From: Nannocystis pusilla
Lineage (GTDB): Bacteria; Myxococcota_A; Polyangia; Nannocystales; Nannocystaceae
Direction: 5' to 3'
NCBI RefSeq assembly: GCF_026626665.1
Contig: NZ_JAPNKE010000002.1
Location: 5,929,168-5,993,167, forward strand
DNA: 64,000 bases
Positions 36,886-47,280 of the stretch are shown one piece after another. Made by a program: the position numbers and the translations under genes. The number at the start of each line of letters is the position of its first letter. The first letter of the stretch is position 1. A model generated the notes under the pieces. That model searched no databases, was not told the origin of the DNA, and saw nothing but the letters and a program-made list of their open reading frames with translations.

Positions 36886-38251
36886 TCAGCCCGGAATCAC
36901 CTCCGTCTTGCACCCGAACAGCAGGTTGATCTTGCTGCCCTGGGGGGCCGCCGAGACCTTGTCGCAGCTCACCGGGCAGAGGATGATGTTCTTCGGCGCG
37001 GCGTTGTCATCATAATACCAGCCGCCGAGCAGGGGATCGCAGTCGTTCGCGCCGTCCACGTGGTAGAGGGTCTCGGGGACGCCGACGTTCTGGTCGATGA
37101 ACTCGACGTTGACGTAATCGGGGTCGAGCGTCTCGCCCATGGGGGCTCGGGGATCTGCCACTGGCACGCGAGCGGCTGGCTGCCCTGGATGATCTTCGTC
37201 GCCAGCTCGTCGAACACCCCCTGGAAGGTCGGCGTACACGCCGGGTTGCCGAAGCTGCAGTTGCAAATATCGCCGCTCACGCCGCCCGTGGTATTGACGA
37301 TCTGCTGCCACACCTGGCCGACCTGGGCCGAGTTCGGGCACGCGGAGTAGGCGTAGATGCCGGACATTCGCCAGGTTCGATTCCCCATGCCGTCCGACAT
37401 CATCGGATCGATCGCGGTATAATCCGCGATGAAACCATTCGGGTTGTTGTGATACTTGCCGGCGTCGCCGGAGCTCTCCTCGGCGTTGCGCGAGTCGTCG
37501 TCGGTGACGATGACGATGTATTTGCGCACGCCCGGGCGCAGGTGCGGCTTGTACACCGGGAACAGCTCGACGAGCTTGCGCGCCCCGTCGACGCTCTCGA
37601 TCGGCCCCGGCGGGGTCGGCTGCGAGTAATGGAAGTAGTTCGGCAGCTTGGTGTCGGCCGGGCACATCCCCGAGCCGAGCGGCGCCGGCACGCAGATGCC
37701 CGGCAGGATGAGGAACGGGTCGGCGGCCAGCATCACCACGTGGACGTCGATGCCGCTGTCGATGATCTGCTGGCTGAAGCTGTTGATGTTGGCCTGCACC
37801 TGCGCGGCCTCGTCGACCATGCTGCCCGAGGTGTCGACCGCGAACACGATGTCGACCGGCTCGTAGGTCTGCTTGGCCTCCTCGGAGATGGAGCGGCAGA
37901 TCTCCCCGGTATCGTCGGGAGGCGGGCCGCTGGTCTCGACCGTGCCGACATCGAGCTTCGGCGCCCCGCCCGAGGTCGGGTCGCCGGGCGTGGTGCCGGC
38001 GCTGCCGTCGCTCGTGACGGTCGAGGTCGGACCGCCTTCGGTCTCGCCGCCGCTGCCGGCCGACGAGGGCTCGGTGCCGGCCGAGGAGGGACCCGTCCCG
38101 GCCGAGCCCGTATCCGACGTGATGGGCCCGAGCGAGTTGATGCCCGAGGCGCTGGTGTACTCCCCCTGCCGCTGTCGTCGCCACACGCGGACAGACACAC
38201 GAGCGAGGCCAGCAGCGGGATGGCACGAGGACGCGAAGACATGGCCCGCAT
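36886..38251 (-). CDS. von Willebrand factor A lipoprotein, two frame breaks
   Basis: The start at 38251 (or the ATG at 38242) gives signal and lipobox CLSAC (Cys23). A frameshift near 38165 precedes a Ser/Gly/Thr linker and the vWA domain, which opens with DIVFAVDTSGSMVDEAAQ; its DxSxS metal site is intact. The domain continues with YIVIVTDDDSRNAEESSGD and GIYAYSACPNSAQVGQV. A second frameshift near 37142 separates QWQIPEPP from the C-terminal VNVEFIDQNVGVPETLYHVD and a Cys-rich end (CPVSCDKVS). The intact product would be about 454 residues. It resembles myxobacterial vWA lipoproteins; a surface ligand-binding role is inferred. Confidence 0.8.
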
Positions 38252-38425
38252 CGTCGCACAGGTGGCCGCTGCACACACGCGAGCCCGCGTCGCCTCCTGG
38301 AGAGCGGGCGCGGGGGCTGCTCGCCACGCCATCGAACCCGGAATCACGACATCAAGTGACAGCGCTTCGTCGAAGTCACCCTGAAATCGCGGCTCGGGTC
38401 GGCGTGCCGCTCCGACGAGAACGCC

Positions 38426-39424
38426 TCACGCGCCCGGTACGTACGTGACCCACTCGCCTTCTGCCAGCGAGAACGCGTCGCAGGCCGGCAGGTCGCAGGC
38501 CACCTCGGCGCTGGCGAGGCGCTGGGCTTCGAGGCAGAGCGCGCCGCCGGCCGACCACACCGCCTCCATCGCGCCGAGCTCGCCGGCGCTCACCACCGTG
38601 CCGGCCGCGTTCTCCCAGTGGAGGGGCGTGCCGTTCTGCGTGTAGCTGTGGCCGGTGCCGCAGTAATCGGCGGTGATCATGCGCAGCGTCGCCTGGCGCT
38701 GCGCCAGGCTGGCGGGGTGGCCGGCGCCGTCGAAGTCGGACTGCGGGCCGTAGTTCATCAACTGCAGCTTCGCCGCCGCCGAGCCGGCGCAGGCGAGCGT
38801 CAACCAGCGGGGCTTGTCCGGTTGGATCGTCTTCGTCGCGAGGTCGTAGGTCTCGCCGCCGATCACCGTGACCGCGCTGGTGAGGACGTCGAGCAGGTCG
38901 CCGGTACACACATTGCGCACACCGATGAGCGCGTTGAGGTCGGGGTACACGAGCGCATAGGTGGAAACCTGCGGCGCGCCCTCCGCCCACGAATCGATCT
39001 TCTGGTGCCCCAGCACCGTGATCGGCAGCGGCAGCAGCGAGCCCGGCGACTGGACCAGGATCGTCGCGCCGATCAGCTGGGCTCCGCGCAGCGTGGTCCC
39101 CTGCGCCGAGCGGGCCACGAGCGCGCCCTTTTCGACCCCGAGCTCGGATTCTTGCAGGCTGAGCAGCCCCAGCGCCGGCGGGACGAAGCCGACGATCCGC
39201 ACGCCCTCGGCGTTGGCGAGCCCGTCGAGGTTGAGCTCGCGGATGGCCCGGCCGTTGACCTCCGCCGAGTTGAACCCGCAGCGCCACACCGGGCAGGTCG
39301 TCGAGCCGCCGTCGCGCGCCTCGATCGCCTCGTCCCCCCATTCGTCGTCGGCGAGCGCCTCCACGCATCCGCTCGCCAAGAGACCTACACCCGCGATTGT
39401 GCCGCAAACACCCCGTACCCGCAT
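38426..39424 (-). CDS. ADYC-domain lipoprotein
   Basis: A 332-residue lipoprotein with lipobox LASGC (Cys20). The family signature ADYCGTGHSYT is near residue 255 (Cys255). Other segments typical of ADYC proteins are the N-terminal CPVWRCGFNSAEVNGRAIRE and a central WLTLACAGSAAAKLQLMNYG. ADYC proteins are common in myxobacteria and have no assigned function. Paired cysteines suggest disulphides outside the cytoplasm. The gene lies between the vWA lipoprotein and the kinase genes in the same direction, but the gaps of over 130 bp do not suggest a tight operon. Confidence 0.88.
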   Translation of the reverse strand: MRVRGVCGTIAGVGLLASGCVEALADDEWGDEAIEARDGGSTTCPVWRCGFNSAEVNGRAIRELNLDGLANAEGVRIVGFVPPALGLLSLQESELGVEKGALVARSAQGTTLRGAQLIGATILVQSPGSLLPLPITVLGHQKIDSWAEGAPQVSTYALVYPDLNALIGVRNVCTGDLLDVLTSAVTVIGGETYDLATKTIQPDKPRWLTLACAGSAAAKLQLMNYGPQSDFDGAGHPASLAQRQATLRMITADYCGTGHSYTQNGTPLHWENAAGTVVSAGELGAMEAVWSAGGALCLEAQRLASAEVACDLPACDAFSLAEGEWVTYVPGA

Positions 39425-39559
39425 AAAGACCTCGCCGCCCCCGACGTCGCGGACACTAAACCCCAGCGCCCGTCTCCGTCAAGCACAATGTGATGAGCCT
39501 ATGCGCTGTGATGAATCCACGTGCAACCACCACTCGCACATTGAGCGATGATTCGCCGT

Positions 39560-42500
39560 TCAGCGACCGCGGGTCTTCGCGCGGAGGCCCTCGATCGCCG
39601 CGACGCGCCAGGCGAACGCGTCGCCGGCCCCGCGAAACCACTGCTCGGCCGCGTCGAGCTCGGCGAGCGCCCGCTGGCGGTCCACCGCGCCCTGGCCGGC
39701 CAGCAGCACGCTCGCCAGCTCGACGCGGGCCCGCGCCAGCAGCCGCGGCAGCGACACGTCGCGCGCCTGCGCGGCGACGGTGACCGACGCCAGCCCGGCG
39801 ACCGCGTCCGTGAGGTGCTGGCGCGCCTCGTCGAGCTCGCCCTGCGCGGCGAGGTTGAGGCCGAGGCACAGGTGAAGCTCGGCCTGCTGGACCGCGAGCC
39901 ACCATTCGCCGCTCGCGCCCGACGGCGCAAAGGCGGCCCGCAGTTCGGCGATCTCGTCGCCGACCGGGCCCAGGCGCAGCGCCGCGTAGCCGCGGATCAG
40001 CGCGATCTCCGGGCGCGTCAGCGCGGTGTCGTCGGGCGTCAGTCGTCGCGCCAGCGCCGCGGCCTCGCGCCAGGCCGAGCGGGCCGCCGCCAGCTCGCCC
40101 GCCTCTTCGTGGCGCTGGCCGAGGTGGGCCAGGCACATCGCGCGCTGGGCCACGCGGTCGGCGGCGAACCGCTCGAGCACCGAGCAGCCGCGCTCGAGCA
40201 CCTCGGCGGCCATGCGCGGATCGGTGAGCGACACGCTGGCGACGATGCGGATCACCGCGCTGTGCGGGTGGGCCGGCCCGAGCTCGGTTTCGAAGATCTC
40301 GAGCGCCCGCAGCACCAGCGTCTCGCGCTCCGCCGTGCCGGAGACCACCAGCGCCAGGTTGCCCAGCGTGAAGCCGACGTCGACGTGGCGCGGGCCCAGG
40401 GCCGCCATCCGCACCGCCAGCGCCTCGCGCAGCGTGACCTCGGCCTGGTGCAGGTCGCCGATGGCGAGCAGCGCCGAGCCCATGCTGTTGAGCACCTGGC
40501 CCGACAGGCGCGCCGGTCCCTGCAGACGCGCCGCGTATTCGCGGGCGAGGGCGATGTCCTCGCGCGTCTGCTCGGCCTGCCCGAGCTCGCGGCTGCGCCG
40601 GTGGATCCGCAGCGCCAACGCCTCGAGCGCGGTCTCGTCGACCTTCGCCCCGAAGGCCGTCAGGTAGGCGCGAGTCAGCAGCGCCTCGTCGTCGGCCCAG
40701 CGGCTGTTCATGTGAATCGTCAGCCGGGCGCGGGCGAGCAGCGCCTCGGCCAGGGCCGGCCGCGACGCAGGGCGTGGGCCGCGGCCAGCACCTCCTCGGC
40801 CAGCTCGATCGCCGCGATCTCGCGACCGGCGCGGTCGAGCGCGCCGACCCGCTCGAGCCGCGCGCGCTGGTCGGCCAGCGCCGCCCGCAGCTCCGGGTCT
40901 TCGGGCAGCGGCGCCTCATTGGCCAGCGCGCGCAGGTCGGCGCAATCGTCGACCGGCTGCAGGCCGCGGATGATCTCGAGCCCGCGCGCCGCGACCTCGC
41001 CGTCGGCCGCGCGCAGCACCGCGATCGCCTCGCCCAGACCAGCCTTGCGCTGGGCCAGGCACACCATTCTTTGATCGAGCAGCGCCTCCGAATTCTCACC
41101 GCGCCGGTGGGCCAGGCACGCATTTTTATGTGCGGTCATCCAGCCTCCGGCGTAGGCGTCGAGCGCGGCGGCGATCGGCGGCCACAGCTCGGTCGAGTGA
41201 TACGGGCCCAGGCCCGCGAAGCGGCGATCGATCTCCTCGCGCTCGCGCGCGCCCCAGATCGCCGCGATCTCCTGCCCCGAACCATTGCAGGTCTCGTCGA
41301 CCGGCGCCGGCCTGGCCGCCAGGTAGCCGCCCGCGCCCGCCAGCACGGCCGCCAGCGTGGCCGCGGCCAGCGTCGGTCGCACGCGCGAGCGGCTGCGGTC
41401 GAGCGCTCGCAGCAGATCTTCCATCGACGGCCAGCGCGACTCGGGCTCGGGCCGCAGGCCGCGGGCGATCACCGCGAGCAGCCAGGCCGGCACGTGGGTG
41501 CCCGCCGGCGGTGCCCGCATTCGCCGTACCCGACCGACAGCGCGATGCTCTGCGTCGTCTCGCCGGCGAACGGGCGCTGGCCGTACAGCGCCTCGTAGAG
41601 CGCCACGCAAAAGCTGAATTGATCGGAGGCGGCGCCGACGACCTCGGCGCGGAACTGTTCCGGCGACATGTACGCCGGCGTGCCCACGAACTCGCGCCCG
41701 ACCCACAGCGGCAATTCGGCGCCCGAGCCGGCGCGCAGGTTGGGCTCGATGCGGGCGGTCGTGGTGGCACACAGGCCGAAGTCGAGCACGCGCACGCGCC
41801 CGTCCTCGCCGACCATCGCGTTGGCGGGTTTGAAGTCGCGGTGGACCAGCCCGGCCGCGTGGGCGGCCGCCAGCCCGGCGCCGGCCTGGCGGTACGTCGC
41901 CACCACTTCTTGCCAGCTGCGGGGGCGCTCCTCGGACCAGGCCTGCAGCGTCTTGCCGCGGATGAATTCCATCGCCAGGAACACGTCCTGGCGGTGCGTG
42001 CCGACGTCGTGGACCACGACCACGTTCGGGTGGGACAGGCGGGCCATCGCCTGGGCCTCTCGCAGCAGGCGGGTGTTGCCGCGGGACGAATTGTCCTGGC
42101 TGCGCGTGTGCAATAGCTTGAGCGCGATCTTGCGGTCGAGCTTCGGGTCGTAAGCTGAATAGACAGCCCCCATCGCGCCGCTTCCAAGGCGATCGAGCAC
42201 CGTGAAGCGGCCGATCGTCTCACCCGGCTGGACCGAGACGATTCGCGTCGACACCCGCACCGTCTGTCCCGACTGCGAGCTCACGGTGCTGCGCGTCGGG
42301 CCGCGGCCGCCGAGGCCGGCCATCGCCGCGCCCTCGACCAGCAGCGCCCGCGTCGTCTCGGCCCGCCGCCGCAGCGTGTCCGGGTCGGCGTCGCCCTCGC
42401 CCGCGTCGATCCATACCTCTTTATCTCGCTCCACCGCGAGCGTACGCGCCAGCGCGTCCAGCAGGTCGCTCCACCCGTCGCTCTCGGACACGCTCACCCG

Positions 42501-42914
42501 CGGCGGCCCGGCCGACAGCCCGCGCCGCAGCGCGCGACGGATGCGGCGCAGCGTGGTGATCCCGACCCGCTGCCACGGCACGTGGCGCAGCCAGCCGCGG
42601 ACCAGCGCGGCGTCGTCGGGGTCGTCGAGCGCCTCGAGCAGCCGCGCCGCGTGCTCCCGGATGGTGGCCTCGGCGGACGCGTCCGCCGAGGCCACCGCCG
42701 CCGCGCTGAGGCGGATGAGCACGGCGATGGCCGTCAGCACGCTGGCCTCTTCGGCCGAGCGCGCCATCTCCTCTCCGGCCTGGACCAGCAGGTCGCGCGA
42801 CCGACAGGGCGCGGCTTTGCGCGCCAGGATCCGCGCCGCCAAATCGAGTCGGTGCAGGTCGAGCTCGGAGAAATGATCCCAGGCGCCGGGAATCGGGCGG
42901 TGAGGTGAATCCAC
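39560..42914 (-). CDS. Ser/Thr kinase with N-terminal helical and C-terminal TPR regions, two frame breaks
   Basis: The start at 42914 gives an N-terminal helical region of about 230 residues before the kinase, unusual beside the other kinases here. The kinase has the glycine loop GSGAMGAVY (about residue 244), the lysine in ALKLLH, HRDFKPAN (Asp360), DFG and GTPAYMSPEQF. A frameshift near 41515 breaks the end of the kinase lobe. A membrane helix follows (TLAAATLAAVLAGAGGYLAA), then an external region with conserved Cys and TPRs (LNSMGSALLAIGDLHQAEV), with another frameshift near 40760. The intact product would be about 1,118 residues. The C-terminus matches TPR kinases in which stacked TPRs sense or scaffold partners. 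A 7-bp-arm dyad lies 82 bp upstream of the start. Confidence 0.88.
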
Positions 42915-43783
42915 GGCGACTTCGTCCGGCGGCGCTCCGGAGTCTTACAAGACGCGCTCCAACCGATCAAGCCAGCGTCGGACCGGGCCGCGAATCTCCA
43001 CATTAATTGTGGAGCAGACGAATTTCACCCGCCGCCGCGCCGGGGCGCGCGGATGGAACACGTTCTCGCTCGCAATGGAACATCGTTTCCATGGCAATAT
43101 GCTGTTGCCGACGGCGAACTTCGATTCATCTTTCCGACCGCCTGCAGATGGCCGCCGCGCGGGTGGTGTCGGACAATTCAACACCAGCGCCAGTCGCCGG
43201 CGTTCGGTCTCATTGCGGGCAACGGTCGCCCGTCCGCACAAGGGTCCGCAGCCCGGCGGACACGGACACGCCGTCGAACCGCCGCGCGGACGTGTCCATG
43301 CAGTAGCCAATACAATGATTGTCTAGCCTTTGTTCGCCGCATGGGATTGCGCCGAATACCTGTTCGGCGCGATGTATTGTCGAGTCCGCTCTGCCCATTC
43401 ACCCGACGGCCGGTTCATCTCTCGGTGCCGCAATGATAACAGTGTTAGCGAGAAACAATTCGCGGCCGGAATGTATGCCGCCGCGTGAACACTGGCAGAG
43501 CCCCCTACCGAAGGTCTCGCGGGGAGCTCTATCAGCAAGCGCCGCATCTTGCGCCGCGGGGTCGGAGAGGGTCGCTGATGCGCACCCTGCCGTTACGCAG
43601 TGAATGCGTTCGATCGCCGCGAATCCCGGGAATCTCCGCCGCTTGTGGCGAGCCGCACAACTGCGGACCGGGGCGAAGACGGTCTTGGGATTGGCGCTTG
43701 ACCGAGGATATGGGCCATGAGAGGTTCGACCCGCGAGAATAGTGAGAGCGCCGCCAGCGGGCGGCGCATGGGAGGATCGAGGT
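42915..43783. promoter_or_regulatory. Long divergent intergenic region with operator-like dyad
   Basis: This 869-bp region separates the kinase (left) and the Ser/Asp-repeat lipoprotein (right). CTCCACA-TTAAT-TGTGGAG at 42996-43014 is a perfect dyad with an AT centre, well placed to control the kinase gene. The region is less GC-rich than its flanks. A 105-codon forward frame at 43009-43326 begins inside the dyad but has no recognisable signature. A GGAGG lies 9-13 bases before the ATG at 43784. Confidence 0.5.
42996..43014. promoter_or_regulatory. Perfect inverted repeat, probable operator
   Basis: Two 7-base arms CTCCACA and TGTGGAG flank TTAAT. The size, symmetry and AT-rich centre suit a dimeric repressor site. 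It lies 82 bp before the start of the kinase gene at 42914. Confidence 0.5.
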
Positions 43784-44752
43784 ATGGACATGCGACGCAA
43801 TGAATTACGCTTCTTCGCGCTGGCGACTGCGCTGACGTTCGGCGGGTACGCCTGCAATAGCGACCAATTGATCGACACGGCCACCGACACCGCATCGGAC
43901 TCGGCCTCGGCCGGCCCCGCGTCCGCCACGGACACGGCCAGCGCCAGCGCCAGCGCCAGCGCCAGCGTGTCGGCCTCGGCTTCGGCCACGGCCACGGACA
44001 GCCAGAGCGGCTCCGATTCAAACTCGGACTCGCAGGCCACCGCGCCCACCGAGGGGCAGGTCTCGGCGACCGACTCCGACGGCTCGGATTCGGTCACCGA
44101 CTCCAACGGTCCGGCCAGCAATTCCAACACTGACTCCGTCGGCACCGTCAGCGACAGCGACGGCACCGACTCCGTCGGCACCGACTCCGTCGGCACCGAC
44201 TCCGTCGGCACCGTCAGCGACAGCAACGGCACCGACTCCATGGGCACCGTCAGCGACAGCAACGGCACCGTCGGCACCGACTCCATGGGCACCGTCAGCG
44301 ACAGCAACGGCACCCTCGGCACCGACTCCATGGGTACCGTCAGCGACAGCAACGGCACCCTCGGCACCGACTCCATGGGTACCGTCAGCGACAGCAACGG
44401 CACCGACTCCATGGGCACCGTCAGCGACAGCAACGGCACCGACTCCATGGGCACCGTCAGCGACAGCGACTCCGACACGGCCGGCCTGTGCGAGCCGGGG
44501 CCGGGAGACAGCGGCTGCGACGTGTGCCTCAAGGCCAACTGCTGCGACGCCTGGATCGAGTGCAACCAGGACGTCGACTGTCTGTGCCTGCTGGGCTGCG
44601 CGGAGAACGGCGGCAACGCGGTCTTCTGCGGGCTCCAGTGCCAGGTCAGCCTGCCCACCGTGCTCAACACGGTCAACAACGTCCTGGGGGAATGCGGCCT
44701 GCTCGGCGAGTGCGGCCTGGCGGTGTGCCCGATCTTCGGCTTCGTGCTCTGA
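43784..44752 (+). CDS. Ser-Asp repeat lipoprotein with Cys-rich C-terminal domain
   Basis: A 322-residue protein. The start follows GGAGGATCGAGGT, a good ribosome site. The signal ends GGYAC (Cys24). Residues about 30-235 are low-complexity: SAS repeats, then a 12-15-residue unit DSMGTVSDSNGT repeated about seven times. The end, about 85 residues, carries 14 cysteines (CDVCLKANCCDAWIEC, CLCLLGC, CGLQCQ, CGLLGECG) and is probably a disulphide-knotted head. The plan resembles a stalk with a displayed knob. The function is unknown; adhesion is a guess. The Ser/Asp repeat is reminiscent of SD-repeat adhesins without being related to them. Confidence 0.85.
   Translation: MDMRRNELRFFALATALTFGGYACNSDQLIDTATDTASDSASAGPASATDTASASASASASVSASASATATDSQSGSDSNSDSQATAPTEGQVSATDSDGSDSVTDSNGPASNSNTDSVGTVSDSDGTDSVGTDSVGTDSVGTVSDSNGTDSMGTVSDSNGTVGTDSMGTVSDSNGTLGTDSMGTVSDSNGTLGTDSMGTVSDSNGTDSMGTVSDSNGTDSMGTVSDSDSDTAGLCEPGPGDSGCDVCLKANCCDAWIECNQDVDCLCLLGCAENGGNAVFCGLQCQVSLPTVLNTVNNVLGECGLLGECGLAVCPIFGFVL
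44140..44475 (+). repeat. Coding tandem repeat, 36/45-bp unit
   Basis: The unit GACTCCATGGGCACCGTCAG is repeated at 36 or 45 bp intervals with few changes (for example CTCGGCACC inserted in two copies). It encodes DSMGTVSDSNG-T. Such arrays commonly vary in copy number by slippage, so this locus is expected to vary between strains. Confidence 0.85.
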
Positions 44753-44864
44753 TCGCGCGCGGGCGCCCGCCGCCCGGAACGAACGTGACTCGACCGCCGC
44801 GCCTGCGGTCGAGTCCGCCAGTGTGGTTTTCTCGTGACCCAGTTTGATCCCAAGGAGAATGGCA

Positions 44865-46245
44865 TTGAAGACACTACGCAGGAACACGCTCCTGGTCGCG
44901 CTCGCGGTGGCCGGAGCTCCATGGACCGAGGCCAGCGCCGCCGAGAAGAGTAAGAAGACGGCGAGCGAAGAGTCCGGCATCCGGCGGTACCACCCCGAGC
45001 GCAACACCGCCGAGATCGGCATCTTCCTCGGCACGGCGGTATTCGCCCGCTACCACGATTTCTACGACCCAGCGACCGCTCCTCAGGAGCCGCTGCGCCG
45101 GCCGTCGTTCGAGGGCGGCTTGCGGGTGGCCTACTTCCCGCTGAGCTTCCTCGGCCTCGAGCTCGAGGGCGCGGCACTGCCGGTCACCTACGACCCCGGC
45201 GGGAGCGCCCTGCTCTACGCCTTCCGCGGCCACGGCATCTTGCAGTTGCCGTTCTTCCGGGTGGTCCCGTTCATCCTCGGCGGTTACGGCCTCATGGGCC
45301 TGCGCTCGAAGCCCGGGGTCGCCGGTAACGACATCGACCCGATCGGCCACTACGGCATCGGCGTGAAGTTCCACGTCACGCGCATGTTCACGCTGCGCCT
45401 CGACGCCCGCCACTTGATCGCCGCCCAGGCGGCCCAGCAGACCGACGGCACCAGCCACCTCGAGGTCCTCGCCGGCGCCTCGCTCACGCTCGGGCGCAAG
45501 AAGCCCGCGCCGGCCCCGAAGGAGGACCCGGACCGCGACCACGACGGCGTGCCCAACAAGGACGACCAGTGTCCGGACGAGCCCGGCGACCTGCCCAACG
45601 GCTGCCCCGACCGCGACTCCGACGGCGACAAGGTGTTCGATTCTGAAGGACCAGTGTCCGACGGTCCCCGGCATCGAACCCGACGGCTGCCCGCCGCCCG
45701 ACCGCGACCGCGACGGCTTCCTCGACGCCGACGACAAGTGCCCCGAAGAGCCCGGCGTCGCGCCCGACGGCTGCCCCGTGCGCGACAGCGACGGCGACAA
45801 GATCCTCGACCCCGACGACAAGTGCGTCGACAAGCCGGAGAACCGCAACGGCTTCGAGGACACCGACGGCTGCCCCGACGAGCTGCCCGCGGCCGTCACT
45901 CGCTTCACCGGCGTCATCAAGGGCATCTACTTCGACCTCGGCAAGGCGACCATCAAGCCGACTTCGAAGAAGACGATGGACGGCACGGTCAAGGTGCTCA
46001 AGGACTTCCCGGACCTGCGCGTCGAGATCGTCGGCCACACCGACAACACCGGCTCGCGCGAGGTCAACGTCGACCTGTCGCGCCGGCGCGCCGAGTCCGT
46101 CCGCGACTACCTGGTCGGCGCCGGTATCTCGCCCGAGCGCCTGCAGACCCGCGGCGCCGGCCCCGACGAGCCGATCGCCGACAACACGACCTCGAAGGGC
46201 CGCGCCATCAATCGCCGCATCGAGTACAAGCTGCTCACCGAGTGA
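44865..46245 (+). CDS. OmpA-family porin-like protein with calcium repeats, one frame break
   Basis: AAGGAG at 44852-44857 lies one base before an ATG (44859) but seven bases before a TTG (44865), so TTG is the better start; the signal is KTLRRNTLLVALAVAG. Residues about 40-215 form a beta-barrel-like domain (LRVAYFPLSFLGLELEGAAL). Thrombospondin type 3 calcium repeats follow (DRDHDGVPNKDDQCPDEPGD, DRDRDGFLDADDKCPEEPG), with a frameshift near 45645. The C-terminal OmpA domain binds peptidoglycan: IVGHTDNTGSREVNVDLSRR and RAINRRIEYKL. The protein would link the outer membrane to the cell wall. The frameshifted part resumes exactly in repeat register, so the gene was recently intact. Confidence 0.88.
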
Positions 46246-46353
46246 ACCGCGAGCCGACCATCGCCGCGACTCGCCCGCGACGGCGAGCCTCGGCGAGCTC
46301 CGGAACACCGACCGACCCGTGACCGCGAGGCATCCCTCGCGGCCCACGAATCA

Positions 46354-46471
46354 GAGCTCGCCGTCGACCTGAAAAGGCGGCGGGCTCGTCCCCCAGCTGC
46401 TGGCCGAGTCATCGCTAGGCGCATACGACGCCGGAGCGCGCCGTCGATCTTGTGAACGGCAAACTTCGGCG
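46354..46471. repeat. Two degenerate hairpins related to the following terminator
   Basis: Hairpin A: GAGCTCGCCG (46354-46363) with CGGCGGGCTC (46378-46387). Hairpin B: CGCCGGAGCGCGCCG (46429-46443) with CGGCAAACTTCGGCG (46457-46471), partly mispaired. Both resemble the perfect hairpin at 46526-46565, and the phrase GACGCCGGAGC recurs 97 bp apart. The three look like diverged copies of one element. Confidence 0.55.
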
Positions 46472-46525
46472 TGCTCATCACAAGCTGTCGACGAGGGATA
46501 CGCGAGACATCCCTCGCTGGCGCCC

Positions 46526-46572
46526 GACGCCGGAGCTCGCCGTATGGCAAGGCGGCGAGCTCCGGCGTGTTT
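46526..46572 (+). terminator. Strong rho-independent terminator
   Basis: A perfect 15-bp stem, CGCCGGAGCTCGCCG with CGGCGAGCTCCGGCG, and a 10-base loop TATGGCAAGG, followed by TGTTTTTC. This is the clearest intrinsic terminator in the window. It reads rightward and lies 280 bp after the OmpA stop codon, with two degenerate relatives between. Confidence 0.85.
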
Positions 46573-46746
46573 TTCATGAATTGCCGACGCGCGCCTCGCG
46601 GCCCTCGCGCCCGGCCCCGCGCGGCCTTTCCGGGTCCTGCGGACGACGGCCGCTCGGCTACACTCGCGCCGCTTGCTCGGACGCCCGGCTCGACATCGCG
46701 CACAGCGCATCGGACGATTCGGAAGTTCATCCGGCGGCGACGAGGC

Positions 46747-47280
46747 ATGACGACAATGCAGCAGATCGATCGATTGCGCGACGAGCTCGCCAGGAGCGGG
46801 CTATTGTCAACGCCGTACGCGACCGACGGGATCGTCGTCGGCGCGGCGCACCTGCCTGCCGCCGGGGCCGACGTCATGGTCAACGTCGACCCCGAGCTCG
46901 AGGAGCGGCCGGATCTGGACGCGGGCGCCCTCCTCGCCGGTGTCCGACGGATCCTGACGATCACGACGGCGCAATGGCGGCAGATCGTCGACGCGATCGC
47001 CGGGGACATCGAGGAGGCGGTCGGCGACGAGGCGGTGATCGAGACCACCGACCTGCGCGACGATCTGGCGCTCCGCTCCGTGGTCGTCCTCCCCGACGCC
47101 GTCCTGCTGTCCTTCGCCGCGCCGAAGCAGTTCCCCGACAGCTGGATCCGCGCGCAGCTCGACGAGGATCTAGAAGTCGTCGAAGTCATCGTCGACGAGA
47201 AGGACGACGACGTCGAGACCGTCCAGTTCGCGTCCGTCGACGACCTCCTCGATCATCTGAGCACGAGCGACGACAGCTGA
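46747..47280 (+). CDS. Acidic protein of unknown function
   Basis: A 177-residue cytoplasmic protein without signal or membrane segment. It is strongly acidic, especially at the end (VEVIVDEKDDDVETVQFASV, DHLSTSDDS). The centre, RRILTITTAQWRQIVDAIAG and LRSVVVLPDAVLLSFAAPK, looks like an alternating helix and strand fold. Codon use matches the neighbours. I do not recognise the family. It has its own terminator upstream and no close partner downstream. Confidence 0.7.
   Translation: MTTMQQIDRLRDELARSGLLSTPYATDGIVVGAAHLPAAGADVMVNVDPELEERPDLDAGALLAGVRRILTITTAQWRQIVDAIAGDIEEAVGDEAVIETTDLRDDLALRSVVVLPDAVLLSFAAPKQFPDSWIRAQLDEDLEVVEVIVDEKDDDVETVQFASVDDLLDHLSTSDDS

Noticed and set aside
43009..43326. 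A 105-codon forward frame between the kinase and the Ser-Asp lipoprotein
   Set aside because: Its start lies inside the operator-like dyad, codon use is irregular, and there is no motif, signal peptide or ribosome site.
44140..44475. A regular 36/45-bp repeat that could be a CRISPR or centromere-like array
   Set aside because: It is in frame within a secreted protein gene, with no unique spacers and no par or cas genes nearby.
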